Positions 16,169 to 25,585 of a DNA stretch of 27,929 nt are shown here, piece by piece. This DNA comes from an uncultured Eudoraea sp. (GTDB taxonomy: Bacteria; Bacteroidota; Bacteroidia; Flavobacteriales; Flavobacteriaceae). The notes beneath the pieces are model-generated. The model was not told the origin of the DNA. It did no database searches and was given only the letters and a program-made list of their open reading frames with translations. The translations under genes were made by a program, and so were the position numbers. Each line of letters begins with the position of its first letter. Position 1 is the stretch's first letter. Location: positions 1-27,929 of the forward strand of contig CAJQNH010000091.1 in NCBI GenBank assembly GCA_905479615.1, written 5' to 3'.

Positions 16169-18172
16169 TTATTTATAGGAACGCGTCTTTAATTCAATGT
16201 TTTCATAAATCAAATTCTCTTTATGCAATTTGGCGTCTTTTGGCTTTCCTTTATATTCCCAGGCCGACACAAACTTGAAATTTTTGTCGTCACGTAACGC
16301 TTCCCCTTCAGGAGTTTGATATTCTTCTCTAAAGTGACCCCCACAAGACTCATTGCGTTCCAAGGCATCCATGGCAAAAAGTTCCCCAAGTTCCAAGAAA
16401 TCTGCCACACGACCTGCTTTTTCTAATTCCTGATTTTTGTCATCTGCAGCTCCAGGTACTTTTACATTTTCCCAAAAATCCTTCCTTAAAGCAGCAATTT
16501 CTTCAATGGCTTCTTTTAATCCCTTAGCATTACGAGACATACCACATTTATTCCACATGATTTTACCAAGCTTTTTGTGATAATAATCAACAGAATGAGT
16601 TCCCTTAGCGGACATTAATTTATTGATCTTATCCAAAACATCTTTCTCAGTCTTATCAAATTCTTCAGAATCGGTTGGAATAGGACCTGTGCGGATATCG
16701 TCAGCTAAGAAATCACCAATAGTATACGGTAAAACAAAGTAACCGTCAGCCAAACCTTGCATTAACGCGGATGCTCCAAGCCTGTTTGCTCCATGATCAC
16801 TGAAATTGGCCTCTCCTGCTGCATAACATCCGGGAATAGTAGTCTGCAAATTGTAATCAACCCATAGACCTCCCATCGTATAATGTACTGCAGGATAAAT
16901 CATCATTGGCGTCTTATATGGGTTTTCATCCACAATTTTTTCATACATCTGGAATAGATTTCCATATTTCGCTTCAACAACCTCTTCTCCAAGTTTTCTT
17001 ATATGTGCATCATCCGCATTTTTGAGGCCAGATGTGAGTGCTTTTTCACTTCCGTATCGCATTATTGCAGCATCAAAATCCAGATATACCGCTTCTCCAG
17101 TTTTATTTACTCCATATCCCGCATCACAACGTTCTTTAGCAGCCCTTGAAGCAACATCCCGTGGCACAAGATTCCCAAAAGCTGGGTATCTGCGTTCTAA
17201 ATAGTAATCCCTGTCTTCTTCTTTTAATTGCGTAGGCTTTAATTTACCTTCTCGAATTGCCTGAGCATCTTCTAATCTTTTTGGCACCCATATTCGGCCA
17301 TCGTTCCTTAGAGATTCCGACATTAAGGTAAGTTTGGATTGATGTTCTCCTGATACCGGAATACAAGTTGGATGAATTTGTGTAAAACACGGGTTAGACA
17401 TAAAAGCACCTCTGCGATGTGTACGCCAGGCGGCCATTACATTAGCACCCATGGCATAGGTAGAGAGAAAAAATAAATTGCCGTATCCCCCGGTAGCTAT
17501 TACAACTGCATGTGCAGAATGACGGTCAATTTCACCTGTAATGAGGTTTCTGGTAATAATTCCTCTTGCTTTTCCATCCACAATTACCAAATCCAGCATT
17601 TCATGCCTTGTATGTGACTTAATCTTTCCACGATGTATCTGCCGGTTCATCGCGGCATATGCCCCTAATAATAATTGTTGCCCTGTTTGTCCTTTGGCAT
17701 AAAAGGTTCTGGAAACTAAAACTCCACCGAAGGATCTGTTATCTAATAGTCCGCCATAATCACGGGCAAATGGTACACCCTGGGAAACGCATTGGTCAAT
17801 AATATTACCAGACACTTCGGCCAATCGATAAACATTAGCTTCGCGCGACCTGTAGTCACCACCTTTTACTGTATCATAAAATAGTCTGTAATCGCTGTCA
17901 CCATCGCCCTGATAATTTTTAGAAGCATTTATTCCACCCTGCGCGGCAATTGAGTGTGCCCTTCTCGGTGAATCCTGGTAACAAAATGTTTTAACATTGT
18001 ATCCCAATTCTGCGAAAGAAGCGGCAGCAGAACCACCGGCCAGACCAGTACCAACAACGATAATATCAATATTACGCTTATTAGCAGGGTTTACTAAATC
18101 AATTTCGTTTTTATATTTTGTCCATTTCTCAGCCAAAGGCCCCGATGGAATTTTTGAATCAAGAATGCCCAT
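16169..18172 (-). CDS. sdhA: Succinate dehydrogenase/fumarate reductase flavoprotein subunit
   Basis: Oxidises succinate to fumarate in the citric acid cycle, with covalently bound FAD. The 667-residue protein has the FAD nucleotide-binding motif GTGLAGGSAAA (41-51) and the flavin-attachment His73 in RAHSIAAQGGINA. The substrate site block reads FTQIHPTCIP, and GEANFSDHGANRLGASALM closes the FAD domain. The length fits the Bacteroidota/epsilonproteobacterial (type B) group, longer than the approximately 590 of E. coli SdhA. The gene begins two bases after the sdhC stop, so translation is likely coupled. No break or unusual residue is seen. Confidence 0.97.
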   Translation of the reverse strand: MGILDSKIPSGPLAEKWTKYKNEIDLVNPANKRNIDIIVVGTGLAGGSAAASFAELGYNVKTFCYQDSPRRAHSIAAQGGINASKNYQGDGDSDYRLFYDTVKGGDYRSREANVYRLAEVSGNIIDQCVSQGVPFARDYGGLLDNRSFGGVLVSRTFYAKGQTGQQLLLGAYAAMNRQIHRGKIKSHTRHEMLDLVIVDGKARGIITRNLITGEIDRHSAHAVVIATGGYGNLFFLSTYAMGANVMAAWRTHRRGAFMSNPCFTQIHPTCIPVSGEHQSKLTLMSESLRNDGRIWVPKRLEDAQAIREGKLKPTQLKEEDRDYYLERRYPAFGNLVPRDVASRAAKERCDAGYGVNKTGEAVYLDFDAAIMRYGSEKALTSGLKNADDAHIRKLGEEVVEAKYGNLFQMYEKIVDENPYKTPMMIYPAVHYTMGGLWVDYNLQTTIPGCYAAGEANFSDHGANRLGASALMQGLADGYFVLPYTIGDFLADDIRTGPIPTDSEEFDKTEKDVLDKINKLMSAKGTHSVDYYHKKLGKIMWNKCGMSRNAKGLKEAIEEIAALRKDFWENVKVPGAADDKNQELEKAGRVADFLELGELFAMDALERNESCGGHFREEYQTPEGEALRDDKNFKFVSAWEYKGKPKDAKLHKENLIYENIELKTRSYK

Positions 18173-18174
18173 AA

Positions 18175-18843
18175 TTAATGAGTTATAGGGTTAAGATGAT
18201 GATATATAGCAATAAAGACAAATACCAAAGGAATTACTACCGCGTAGATTTTGGTAAATGATTTAATAGATGGGGTGTATTTATTGTTTAAACCCATACT
18301 TTGAAAAGATGAGGCAAATCCATGCCATAAATGAAGGCTGAGCAATCCGAAAGAAACAATATAAAGAACAGTTCTCCATATGGGAGCAAATTTCTCAACA
18401 GTTTCCGTATAATAACGTGTTGGGTCTTCAGGATTGGACTCTATATATTTGTAGGTCATTTCATGAACCCAAAAGTCATAAAAGTGTAAGCCCAGAAAAG
18501 CAAGGACAACCAGACCAGTGATTATCATGTTACGTGAAACCCATGGAGCGTTGGCAGCTCCTTTGTATTTGGTGTATTTAATTGAACGCGCCTGTGTGTT
18601 TTTAATCTCAAGAACTATTCCCATTACAAAATGCACTATAACGCCAATTATTAATACTGGCTGCATGATGTATTGTACCAGTCCATTATATCCCATAAAA
18701 TGGGACCATTGGTTAAAAGTGTCGGGGGAAATTACAGAGGTTAAATTAATGGTTACATGAAGTGCCAAAAACAATACCAAAAAAAGACCCGAAAGTGCCA
18801 TTACCACTTTCCGGGCTATGGACGATTTAATCAGTGAACTCAT
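18175..18843 (-). CDS. sdhC: Succinate dehydrogenase cytochrome b subunit (type B, five helices)
   Basis: Membrane anchor that binds heme b and passes electrons to menaquinone. The 222-residue protein has five predicted helices at about 12-32, 61-80, 106-124, 156-178 and 197-216. Histidines inside or at the edge of helices (His29, His71, His120, His171, His174) are the likely heme ligands of a diheme, type B subunit. The single anchor gene in the order C-A-B matches the Bacteroidota complex. It is first in the operon, with a near-perfect promoter 20 bases upstream of the ATG. Confidence 0.94.
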   Translation of the reverse strand: MSSLIKSSIARKVVMALSGLFLVLFLALHVTINLTSVISPDTFNQWSHFMGYNGLVQYIMQPVLIIGVIVHFVMGIVLEIKNTQARSIKYTKYKGAANAPWVSRNMIITGLVVLAFLGLHFYDFWVHEMTYKYIESNPEDPTRYYTETVEKFAPIWRTVLYIVSFGLLSLHLWHGFASSFQSMGLNNKYTPSIKSFTKIYAVVIPLVFVFIAIYHHLNPITH

Positions 18844-18862
18844 TAGTTATAGTTTAGGGGAC

Positions 18863-18894
18863 CAAATTTAAGTCAAGAGGAAATCATTAACAAA
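18863..18894 (-). promoter_or_regulatory. Promoter of the sdhCAB operon
   Basis: Read on the minus strand: TTTG (18894-18891), a 20-base spacer, TAAATTTG (18870-18863). Both boxes match the Bacteroidota primary-sigma consensus perfectly. Transcription should begin near 18856, giving a leader of only about 13 bases before the sdhC ATG. Confidence 0.8.
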
Positions 18895-19017
18895 TTTCCA
18901 GACCTATTAGAATGGTATTTAGATTGATTTTATTCAAATACAAAGAGTTTGATAGAACTTCTAAAAGAAAAACGGTATAAACCAAGTAAAAATAGAGCTA
19001 AAATAAATTTATGAATA

Positions 19018-19422
19018 TTATTCTTTTACATTTTTATCTCCCATATCTGACAATTGGATCTTAAGGGAATTTGTGGAGAGTTGTACTTCAATCAAGGATA
19101 AAACCAACGAAATCATAAGAGCAAGAAGACTAATACCAAAGATGAGGTTGGCCCAGAAATCTTGTTCTATATAGATGAGAAACATCGTAATGGCGCTGAA
19201 CAGGAAACTTAGTATTGCGACAGCCTGCATGTTCTTTATAATTTTAAGCCTTCTTTCTAATTGACGGACCTGTATTCCCAAGCCGCGGGATGCTTTTTCC
19301 TGATATTGTTTATGCAACTGACGTATAAGTGCTGCTATTGCCAAATACCGGGCATTATATGCCAACATACTTAGCGAAATGGCTGGAAATAAAAGTGCCG
19401 GTATACTTAAGGTTAATTGCAT
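19018..19422 (-). CDS. DUF2721 family membrane protein
   Basis: A 134-residue integral membrane protein of unknown function. It matches the DUF2721 pattern: an N-terminal hydrophobic segment (LSIPALLFPAISLSMLAY), a polar basic middle (IRQLHKQYQEKASRGLG, then QVRQLERRLKIIK) and two further membrane helices (AVAILSFLFSAITMFLIYI and FWANLIFGISLLALMISLV). Three helices in total with a cytoplasmic loop are predicted. It begins 11 bases after the stop of the large BNR-repeat protein on the same strand, so the two are likely co-transcribed. The biological link between them is unknown. Confidence 0.82.
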   Translation of the reverse strand: MQLTLSIPALLFPAISLSMLAYNARYLAIAALIRQLHKQYQEKASRGLGIQVRQLERRLKIIKNMQAVAILSFLFSAITMFLIYIEQDFWANLIFGISLLALMISLVLSLIEVQLSTNSLKIQLSDMGDKNVKE

Positions 19423-19433
19423 ATAATTTAAGT

Positions 19434-22283
19434 TTATTCAATTTTTAAATTAATTTTTTCAGTTGTGGTACCTGATGAAATTTCTACCTCATAGGCCCCA
19501 ATAGGTAAATAGGTCTTTCCATCTTCGGCAGTTTTAAGGTTCACCTTATTTTTTTTTAAATAATCCAGTTTGCCTTTCTTGGAAAATGCGACATCAAAAG
19601 ACATAATATTTAAACCTTTGTCTGCCTTAAGCACTGACTCACTTACAATCGTTTTATCTGAAGATAAGACTTTTGCGGAGTAATTCGTTGATTTTTGTGA
19701 ATAGAATATAATGTCCAATCCGGGAGTATTTGGTTTTGACCAAGAGCTATATGGATTTCCCCATCTTTGAGAGTGTTTTAGGTTATCTGGTTTAAAAACA
19801 TGTAATTCCTTAGCAAGGATTTCCTTATTGATTTCCTGTAAGCATGAAATATTTGTCTTATAAATACTTCTTCCATGGGTCCCTACCAACAAGTCTTTCG
19901 CTTCTGGTTGAATTACCAAATCGTGTATAGCAACATTAGGAATTCTGTTTTGAAATAATTCCCATGAATTACCTTGATTGACTGTCATGTATAGCCCGTT
20001 GTCTGTACCTACAAATAAAAGATTTTCATTTTCAGGATCTTCAATTATTACATTTATTGGTGAAGCCGGAAGTTTGGAAGCAATATTTTTCCACGAATTA
20101 CCATAATCATTGCTCATATAAACATAAGGTGTAAAATCATCATTGCGGTAACCATTAAGTGTAACGTATACCCTTTCTTTTTTATGTTTGGAGGCTGCAA
20201 CCCTGCTGATCCATAGATTTTGTGGAAGCTCGCTTGATATCAAATCCCAGTTGCCGCCACTGTTTTTAGATAGATGAACGAGACCGTCATCACTGCCGGT
20301 ATAAACCAATCCAAATTTTAAGGGAGATTCACTGATTGTTGTTAAAGTACCATATGCTACATTACCTTTTTTCCCTCCCTGCGTAAGGTCGCCAGAAATC
20401 ACTTCCCAGGTGTCACCCTGATTAAGTGAACGGTGAAGTTTGTTACTCCCCAGGTAAAGAATATCCTGGTTATGAGCAGAGAGTAAAATGGGAGTCTGCC
20501 AATTAAAGCGGTAAGGTTCCTCACCTAATTCATGTTTGGGTTGTATGCGAGTGGTTTTATCTTCATTTAGAGCAAGACGATAATAATTACCAAATTGAAA
20601 TCCGGTGTAAACAATATTTGAATTTCTTTTGTCGACCTGCACCTGCATCCCATCTCCTCCAAGAATCATTTTCCACGGATATTGTCCGTTCTGCTGCCAT
20701 GCGCTATTCTCCAAAGAATTGTGGGCTCCTCTCCACACACCATTATCCTGAAGGCCACCATATACATTATAAGGTTTTTCATAGTCAATATTAATTGCGT
20801 AGAATTGACCTACGGCAGGAGTATTATTTTTAATCCAATTAGCTCCGTCATCATAAGAGATATTAACTCCGCCATCATTTCCATTAATTAGATGTCCAGG
20901 TTTTTGAGGATTTACCCAAAGAGCGTGATGGTCGGCATGCACATTTTCCCTATTAATTGAAGTGAAGGTTTTTCCACCATCATCAGACTTTATAATAGGA
21001 ACACCTCCCAAATAAATCTTATTCATATCTCTGGCATCTACTCTGATCTGTCCAAAATAATATCCATAGCTGTAAAAAAGGTCATCAATATATTTTTCAT
21101 TTCTTTTATTCCACGTTAATCCTCCATCTTCACTTCTATATACCTCAGCACCAACAACCGGGGTATCAAATAATAAGGAATTGGCATTTTCAAGATAGCT
21201 GGCAAGATCCTGTGGCTTAGCAGTACCACTTTGAATAAGCTGTTTTACATTCTCAGCCTTGTATTTTTCCTGAAACCCATTTCTTTTCAGGTACCTATCA
21301 AGTTCTTTATTATCCAGTTTAAGAAAAGTGTCAACGGTCATGGACTTAAATTCACCTTTGGTAAGTCCGTCAGATTCATCAGAATCAATATCCTTCTTTG
21401 TTTTCGGAAATTGACTATCCAGGACTGCATACAGAGTATTTTTATCAAATACAGTTAATCCAATACGTCCAACATTTTCACCAGAAGGGAATCCACTGTT
21501 CCCACCACTTATCTTGGTCCAGCTAGAGCCACCATCTATACTCTTGAAAATACCGGAACTACCACCATTACCTTTAAAATTCCAGGCTTTTCGATCTTTT
21601 TCCCAAGCCGCCGCATAAACTATATTAAAATTTCCAGGCACAAAAGCCAAGTCGATAATACCAGTAGCGTCATTGATATAAAGTGTTTTTACCCAGGTAG
21701 AACCTCCATCTGAAGTTTTATAAACTCCGCGTTCATCATTATTAGTGTACAAATGACCGGTTACACCCACAAGCAACTCTCTGGGGTTATTAGGATTTAT
21801 CACAATCCTGCCAATATGGTGTGAATCTAAAAGGCCCATATTTTTCCAGGATTTACCCTTATCATTAGATTTTAGGAGGCCAATGCCAGCATAAGAGGAA
21901 CGTGAAGCATTATTCTCACCAGTCCCTACCCATATGGTCCCGTAGTCCCAATCTATTGCGATATCCCCAATATTTTGTGTAGCGGAATTATCCATTACAG
22001 GTAAAAATGTGGTGCCGTTATTATTTGTATACCAAAGGCCTCCCGAGGCATAGGCCACATAAAATTCGGTAGGCTCCTTAGGATTTACATCAATATCTAC
22101 AACTCTTCCACTCATTACTGTAGGGCCAATACTTGAGAAAGGAATATTTTTAACCAGAGAATTAGCCGCCATTTGCTTTTTGAGCATCTGGGCTTCCTCA
22201 ACATTATTTGATTGACCTGTTATGGATTGAACGATACTTATAAAAAAAGCAAAAAATGCAATAAGCTTCAGATTATATTTCAT
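19434..22283 (-). CDS. Secreted BNR/VPS10-like beta-propeller protein (annotated elsewhere as glycosyl hydrolase or sortilin-like)
   Basis: A 949-residue exported protein with a signal peptide at 1-24 (KLIAFFAFFISIVQS). It has at least ten Asp-box/BNR-type turns of the form SxDxGxxW, for example SNDKGKSW, TSDGGSTW, SIDGGSSW, SEDGGLTW, SYDDGANW, SLNQGDTW, SKNSGGNW, SNDYGNSW, which build one or two beta-propellers like VPS10/sortilin and sialidase-like folds. A helical insert (about 290-380) interrupts the repeats. The last 90 residues form a separate beta domain ending YEVEISSGTTTEKINLKIE. Similar proteins are often labelled glycosyl hydrolase, but I see no catalytic motif and would not assign one. 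DUF2721 follows by 11 bases. Confidence 0.85.
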   Translation of the reverse strand: MKYNLKLIAFFAFFISIVQSITGQSNNVEEAQMLKKQMAANSLVKNIPFSSIGPTVMSGRVVDIDVNPKEPTEFYVAYASGGLWYTNNNGTTFLPVMDNSATQNIGDIAIDWDYGTIWVGTGENNASRSSYAGIGLLKSNDKGKSWKNMGLLDSHHIGRIVINPNNPRELLVGVTGHLYTNNDERGVYKTSDGGSTWVKTLYINDATGIIDLAFVPGNFNIVYAAAWEKDRKAWNFKGNGGSSGIFKSIDGGSSWTKISGGNSGFPSGENVGRIGLTVFDKNTLYAVLDSQFPKTKKDIDSDESDGLTKGEFKSMTVDTFLKLDNKELDRYLKRNGFQEKYKAENVKQLIQSGTAKPQDLASYLENANSLLFDTPVVGAEVYRSEDGGLTWNKRNEKYIDDLFYSYGYYFGQIRVDARDMNKIYLGGVPIIKSDDGGKTFTSINRENVHADHHALWVNPQKPGHLINGNDGGVNISYDDGANWIKNNTPAVGQFYAINIDYEKPYNVYGGLQDNGVWRGAHNSLENSAWQQNGQYPWKMILGGDGMQVQVDKRNSNIVYTGFQFGNYYRLALNEDKTTRIQPKHELGEEPYRFNWQTPILLSAHNQDILYLGSNKLHRSLNQGDTWEVISGDLTQGGKKGNVAYGTLTTISESPLKFGLVYTGSDDGLVHLSKNSGGNWDLISSELPQNLWISRVAASKHKKERVYVTLNGYRNDDFTPYVYMSNDYGNSWKNIASKLPASPINVIIEDPENENLLFVGTDNGLYMTVNQGNSWELFQNRIPNVAIHDLVIQPEAKDLLVGTHGRSIYKTNISCLQEINKEILAKELHVFKPDNLKHSQRWGNPYSSWSKPNTPGLDIIFYSQKSTNYSAKVLSSDKTIVSESVLKADKGLNIMSFDVAFSKKGKLDYLKKNKVNLKTAEDGKTYLPIGAYEVEISSGTTTEKINLKIE

Positions 22284-22422
22284 CGGTTTGATAATAAATA
22301 TTGGTGTGTGAAAATATGAATTTGTGGTTGTGCGGACAAGAATATAATAATAGACTTCTGTTTATTTAATGATTTACTGAGGAATACTTCGAGTCTGAAT
22401 ACTTCTTAATATGGCCTACCTT

Positions 22423-22453
22423 TTTGAAGTAAACATGCTTATGCTTATTTTTG
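22423..22453 (+). promoter_or_regulatory. Promoter of pepP
   Basis: TTTG (22423-22426), a 19-base spacer, TATTTTTG (22446-22453): both Bacteroidota boxes match perfectly. Transcription should begin near 22460, which is 12 bases before the ATG at 22472 and downstream of the TTG at 22451. Confidence 0.8.
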
Positions 22454-22471
22454 AGAAAAGTACTTTCCTTT

Positions 22472-23764
22472 ATGAAATATGAACAAATAAATAGCGGACT
22501 GTTTAAAAAGAATCGGGAAAAATTCATGGCTCAGATGAAGCCAAAGAGTATTGCGATATTTAATTCCAACGACATTTACCCAATTAGCGCTGACAGCACC
22601 ATGCCCTTTCAACAGCATAGAGATATTTTATACCTCAGTGGTGTAGATCAGGAAGAATCCATCCTTTTACTTTTTCCAGATGCGATTGATAAAAAAAGCA
22701 GGGAGATATTATTTGTAAGGGAAACAAACGATCACATAGCAGTCTGGGAAGGAGCAAAGTTAGATAAGGATCAGGCAACTGCCGTTTCAGGGATAGAATC
22801 TGTGCATTGGTTAACAGATTTTGACAAGGTATTTTTTGGTCTGATGACTGAAGCTGAATGTATTTATTTTAATACCAATGAGCACTATAGACAATCAGTA
22901 GAGACTCAAACCAGGGAGGATCGATTTATTTTAAAATGCAAGAATGATTTTCCAGCACACCGTGTAGCTAAGAGTAATCCCATTTTACAACAGATAAGAG
23001 GCGTAAAAGAAGCTGAGGAAATTAAACTTATTCAGCATGCGTGTGATATTACAGAAAAGGGTTTCCGTCGCTTATTAAGGTTTTTGAAACCTGGTATTTG
23101 GGAGTATGAATTGGAAGCTGAATATCTTCACGAATTTATACGTAATCGTTCTAAAGGATTTGCTTATACTCCAATAATAGCTTCAGGAAATAATGCAAAT
23201 GTTTTACATTATATTGAAAATAATAACCAATGTAAAGACGGCGACCTAATCCTGATGGACGTAGGAGCTGAATATGCAAATTATTCCAGTGACATGACCC
23301 GGACCGTTCCGGTAAATGGTAAATTTACCGAAAGGCAACGCCAGGTTTACGAAGCGGTACTTCGGGTTAAAAATGAAGCTACTAATATGTTGGTACCTGG
23401 AACTTTATGGGCAGCGTATCATATAGAGGTGGGCAAAATAATGACTTCTGAACTTATTGGATTAGGATTGCTTGATAAAGCTGATGTTCAAAATGAAAAT
23501 AAGGACTGGCCCGCTTATAAAAAATACTTCATGCATGGTACAAGTCACCATATGGGATTGGATACCCATGACTATGGAGCATTAAAAACTCCTATGAAGC
23601 CGAACATGGTCTTTACTGTAGAACCAGGGATTTATATTCCAGATGAGAAGATGGGTGTCCGTTTGGAAGATGATGTAGTTATTACGGAAAAAGGCACTCC
23701 ATTTAATCTAATGCGAAATATCCCGATTGAAGTTGATGAGATTGAAGATCTTATGAATAAGTAA
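22472..23764 (+). CDS. pepP: Xaa-Pro aminopeptidase (M24B metallopeptidase)
   Basis: Removes an N-terminal residue that precedes proline; a cytoplasmic dinuclear metal enzyme. With the ATG at 22472 the protein has 430 residues. An N-terminal aminopeptidase P domain (to about 165, with QHRDILYLSG) is followed by the pita-bread domain with all metal ligands: Asp263 (LILMDVGAEY), Asp274 (SSDMTRT), His359 (HGTSHHMGLDTHD), Glu384 (FTVEPGIYIP) and Glu399 (VRLEDDVVIT). The frame is open upstream to a TTG at 22451, but that codon is part of the -7 promoter box, so 22472 is the start. It converges with brnQ. Confidence 0.94.
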   Translation: MKYEQINSGLFKKNREKFMAQMKPKSIAIFNSNDIYPISADSTMPFQQHRDILYLSGVDQEESILLLFPDAIDKKSREILFVRETNDHIAVWEGAKLDKDQATAVSGIESVHWLTDFDKVFFGLMTEAECIYFNTNEHYRQSVETQTREDRFILKCKNDFPAHRVAKSNPILQQIRGVKEAEEIKLIQHACDITEKGFRRLLRFLKPGIWEYELEAEYLHEFIRNRSKGFAYTPIIASGNNANVLHYIENNNQCKDGDLILMDVGAEYANYSSDMTRTVPVNGKFTERQRQVYEAVLRVKNEATNMLVPGTLWAAYHIEVGKIMTSELIGLGLLDKADVQNENKDWPAYKKYFMHGTSHHMGLDTHDYGALKTPMKPNMVFTVEPGIYIPDEKMGVRLEDDVVITEKGTPFNLMRNIPIEVDEIEDLMNK

Positions 23765-23813
23765 TTCAAAAGATTAACTCCGGATTAGCTTTAAATGGTA
23801 AGAGTGATTTGCA

Positions 23814-25103
23814 CTAAAACTTCGCAGTTTTCGATGAGCCTCTTTTACTTATGTTAGTAAAAATAAAGACAGCCAAAGCGGGTAATACCCATCCCATACT
23901 TAATTGACTAAGGGGAATCCATCTTGTAATGGATTCTATTTCACTACCTAAACCAATACTTCCTAAAAAATCAGGGACACTAAAAATAATAGTCGTGAAT
24001 ACAACTGCTTTAAAAACCTTTGGGGAACCAAATTTTTCTGGAATCACATTGAGCAAGATTAAAACAATTGTAACAGGATAGACAAACATTAGAATTGGCA
24101 ATGCAATGGCGATGATGTAATCTACATTAAATTGCCCCATTACTACTCCAAGTAAACAACTGATTAGAGCAGTAATCAAATATGCTCTGTTTGATTTTGG
24201 CAAACGCGATTTTACAAAGTCTGCTGTGCCTGCTACAATTCCTACGGCAGTGGTAAAACAAGCCAGGCTTACTAATATCCCCAAAAATAAATTGGCCTTA
24301 GAACCAAGGGTTATTTTACTTATCCCGGTAATAAGTGAAGTACGCGAAACTGCTGCGTCAAAATGTCCGTGCATGACCGCTCCGGTAAAAATTAATCCCG
24401 CATATATCATTATTAAACCAAATCCGGCCAGCCAACCGGCTCTGCTGATTAAGGCTTTTTTGCGGTCATAAGAAGCTTCTTTATGAGTTAGGTTAATAGA
24501 AGTTATAATTACCCCACCTACCACAATGGCGCCTATGGCGTCAAAGGTTTGATAACCCTCCAAAATTCCTTCTGTAACAGGATTGTTAAAAGTGTTGGTT
24601 CCAAAATCTAGGGGGAAAGAAAATAGAGTTATACCCATAATAGATAAGAGGATAAGAATAATTCCTGGGGTTAAGTATTTCCCTATTATGTTCAATATTT
24701 TTGATCGGTTCATTACAAAAATGAATACTAATATAAAATAGACAATACTTGTACTTAATGCAGAATTCTGAAGCAAAGGCGCAATACCCATTTCGTGAGT
24801 AACAGATGCGGTTCTGGGTGAAGGCAATGAAATTGAAACACCATAAATAATAAAGCAAAATACCAAGCTAAAAGAAGAGGATACTTTAGAAGCAAAATCA
24901 AACATAGTTCCCTGTAGTTTGGCATGACCAAGGATTCCCAATATTGGGATTAAAACGGCAGAGATCGCGAAGCCAAGAGCAACAAGCCACCATAATTCCC
25001 CGGCTTTAAATCCGAGTTGCGGAGGTAAAATAAGATTTCCTGCACCAAAGAAAAGTGAGAAAAGCGCAAAAGCCGTTACCAGTGTTTCCTTTATTCTATT
25101 CAT
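23814..25103 (-). CDS. brnQ: Branched-chain amino acid transport system II carrier protein (BrnQ/LIVCS)
   Basis: Sodium- or proton-coupled importer of leucine, isoleucine and valine in the cytoplasmic membrane. The 429-residue protein consists almost entirely of hydrophobic helices, about twelve, and begins with the family signature FALFSLFFGAGNLILPPQLG (12-31). GILGHAKLQGTMFDFA and GYQTFDAIGAIVVGGVII are further family blocks. It stands alone on the minus strand, converging with pepP. A plausible promoter is TTAG (25150-25147), 19 bases, TATCTTTC (25127-25120) read on the minus strand, with two mismatches in twelve. Confidence 0.92.
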   Translation of the reverse strand: MNRIKETLVTAFALFSLFFGAGNLILPPQLGFKAGELWWLVALGFAISAVLIPILGILGHAKLQGTMFDFASKVSSSFSLVFCFIIYGVSISLPSPRTASVTHEMGIAPLLQNSALSTSIVYFILVFIFVMNRSKILNIIGKYLTPGIILILLSIMGITLFSFPLDFGTNTFNNPVTEGILEGYQTFDAIGAIVVGGVIITSINLTHKEASYDRKKALISRAGWLAGFGLIMIYAGLIFTGAVMHGHFDAAVSRTSLITGISKITLGSKANLFLGILVSLACFTTAVGIVAGTADFVKSRLPKSNRAYLITALISCLLGVVMGQFNVDYIIAIALPILMFVYPVTIVLILLNVIPEKFGSPKVFKAVVFTTIIFSVPDFLGSIGLGSEIESITRWIPLSQLSMGWVLPALAVFIFTNISKRGSSKTAKF

Positions 25104-25366
25104 AGGATTTATAAAACATGAAAGATAAATGAAAAAAGGACTAAATCTAAAACATAATTCATCCTTATAAACTTACAATTGGTCGTAAAAAGAGACGTTC
25201 ATCGAAAAAAGCATAAAATTTATAGGTCATACTCAATAAAATGCAAGGTAGATGCGTTCTGAATTTAAGTTAGTTGAATTTAAAGTTTCATTAACTTTTA
25301 CTGAAAGTTGATAATTGCATATTAAGGATTCCCAAACCCTACCAATGCAGACCTAAAACCTACATT

Positions 25367-25585
25367 ATGAAAAAAGTATTTTGTAATATTTTTGGCCACC
25401 ATTATTCCGTGTCCAAGAAAGTTACCTTGCACATAAAAGAATATAAGTGTGTTCACTGTGGCAAAGAAGTCACAACAGACGTAAGCGGAAATCTTTCCGT
25501 TTTAACACCTGAACTTCAGGAGATCAACGATACCTTAGAAGACTTATACCAAAAAAGACATAGGACTACCCAACAGGTAGCTTAA
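25367..25585 (+). CDS. Small zinc-ribbon-like protein (DUF1660-like), unknown function
   Basis: A 72-residue protein. Cys6 with the FGHH pair (His11, His12) and Cys28-x2-Cys31 (YKCVHCGKEV) make a four-ligand metal site of the zinc-ribbon type; the pattern CxxFGH...CxxCG resembles DUF1660 proteins known from phages and bacteria. The last 30 residues (LTPELQEINDTLEDLYQKR) are charged and likely helical. The ATG follows a 263-base upstream spacer with no clear promoter, and no mobile element is near. Its stop codon abuts the stop of thiL on the other strand with no base between. Function is unknown; nucleic acid or protein binding is plausible from the fold only. Confidence 0.75.
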   Translation: MKKVFCNIFGHHYSVSKKVTLHIKEYKCVHCGKEVTTDVSGNLSVLTPELQEINDTLEDLYQKRHRTTQQVA

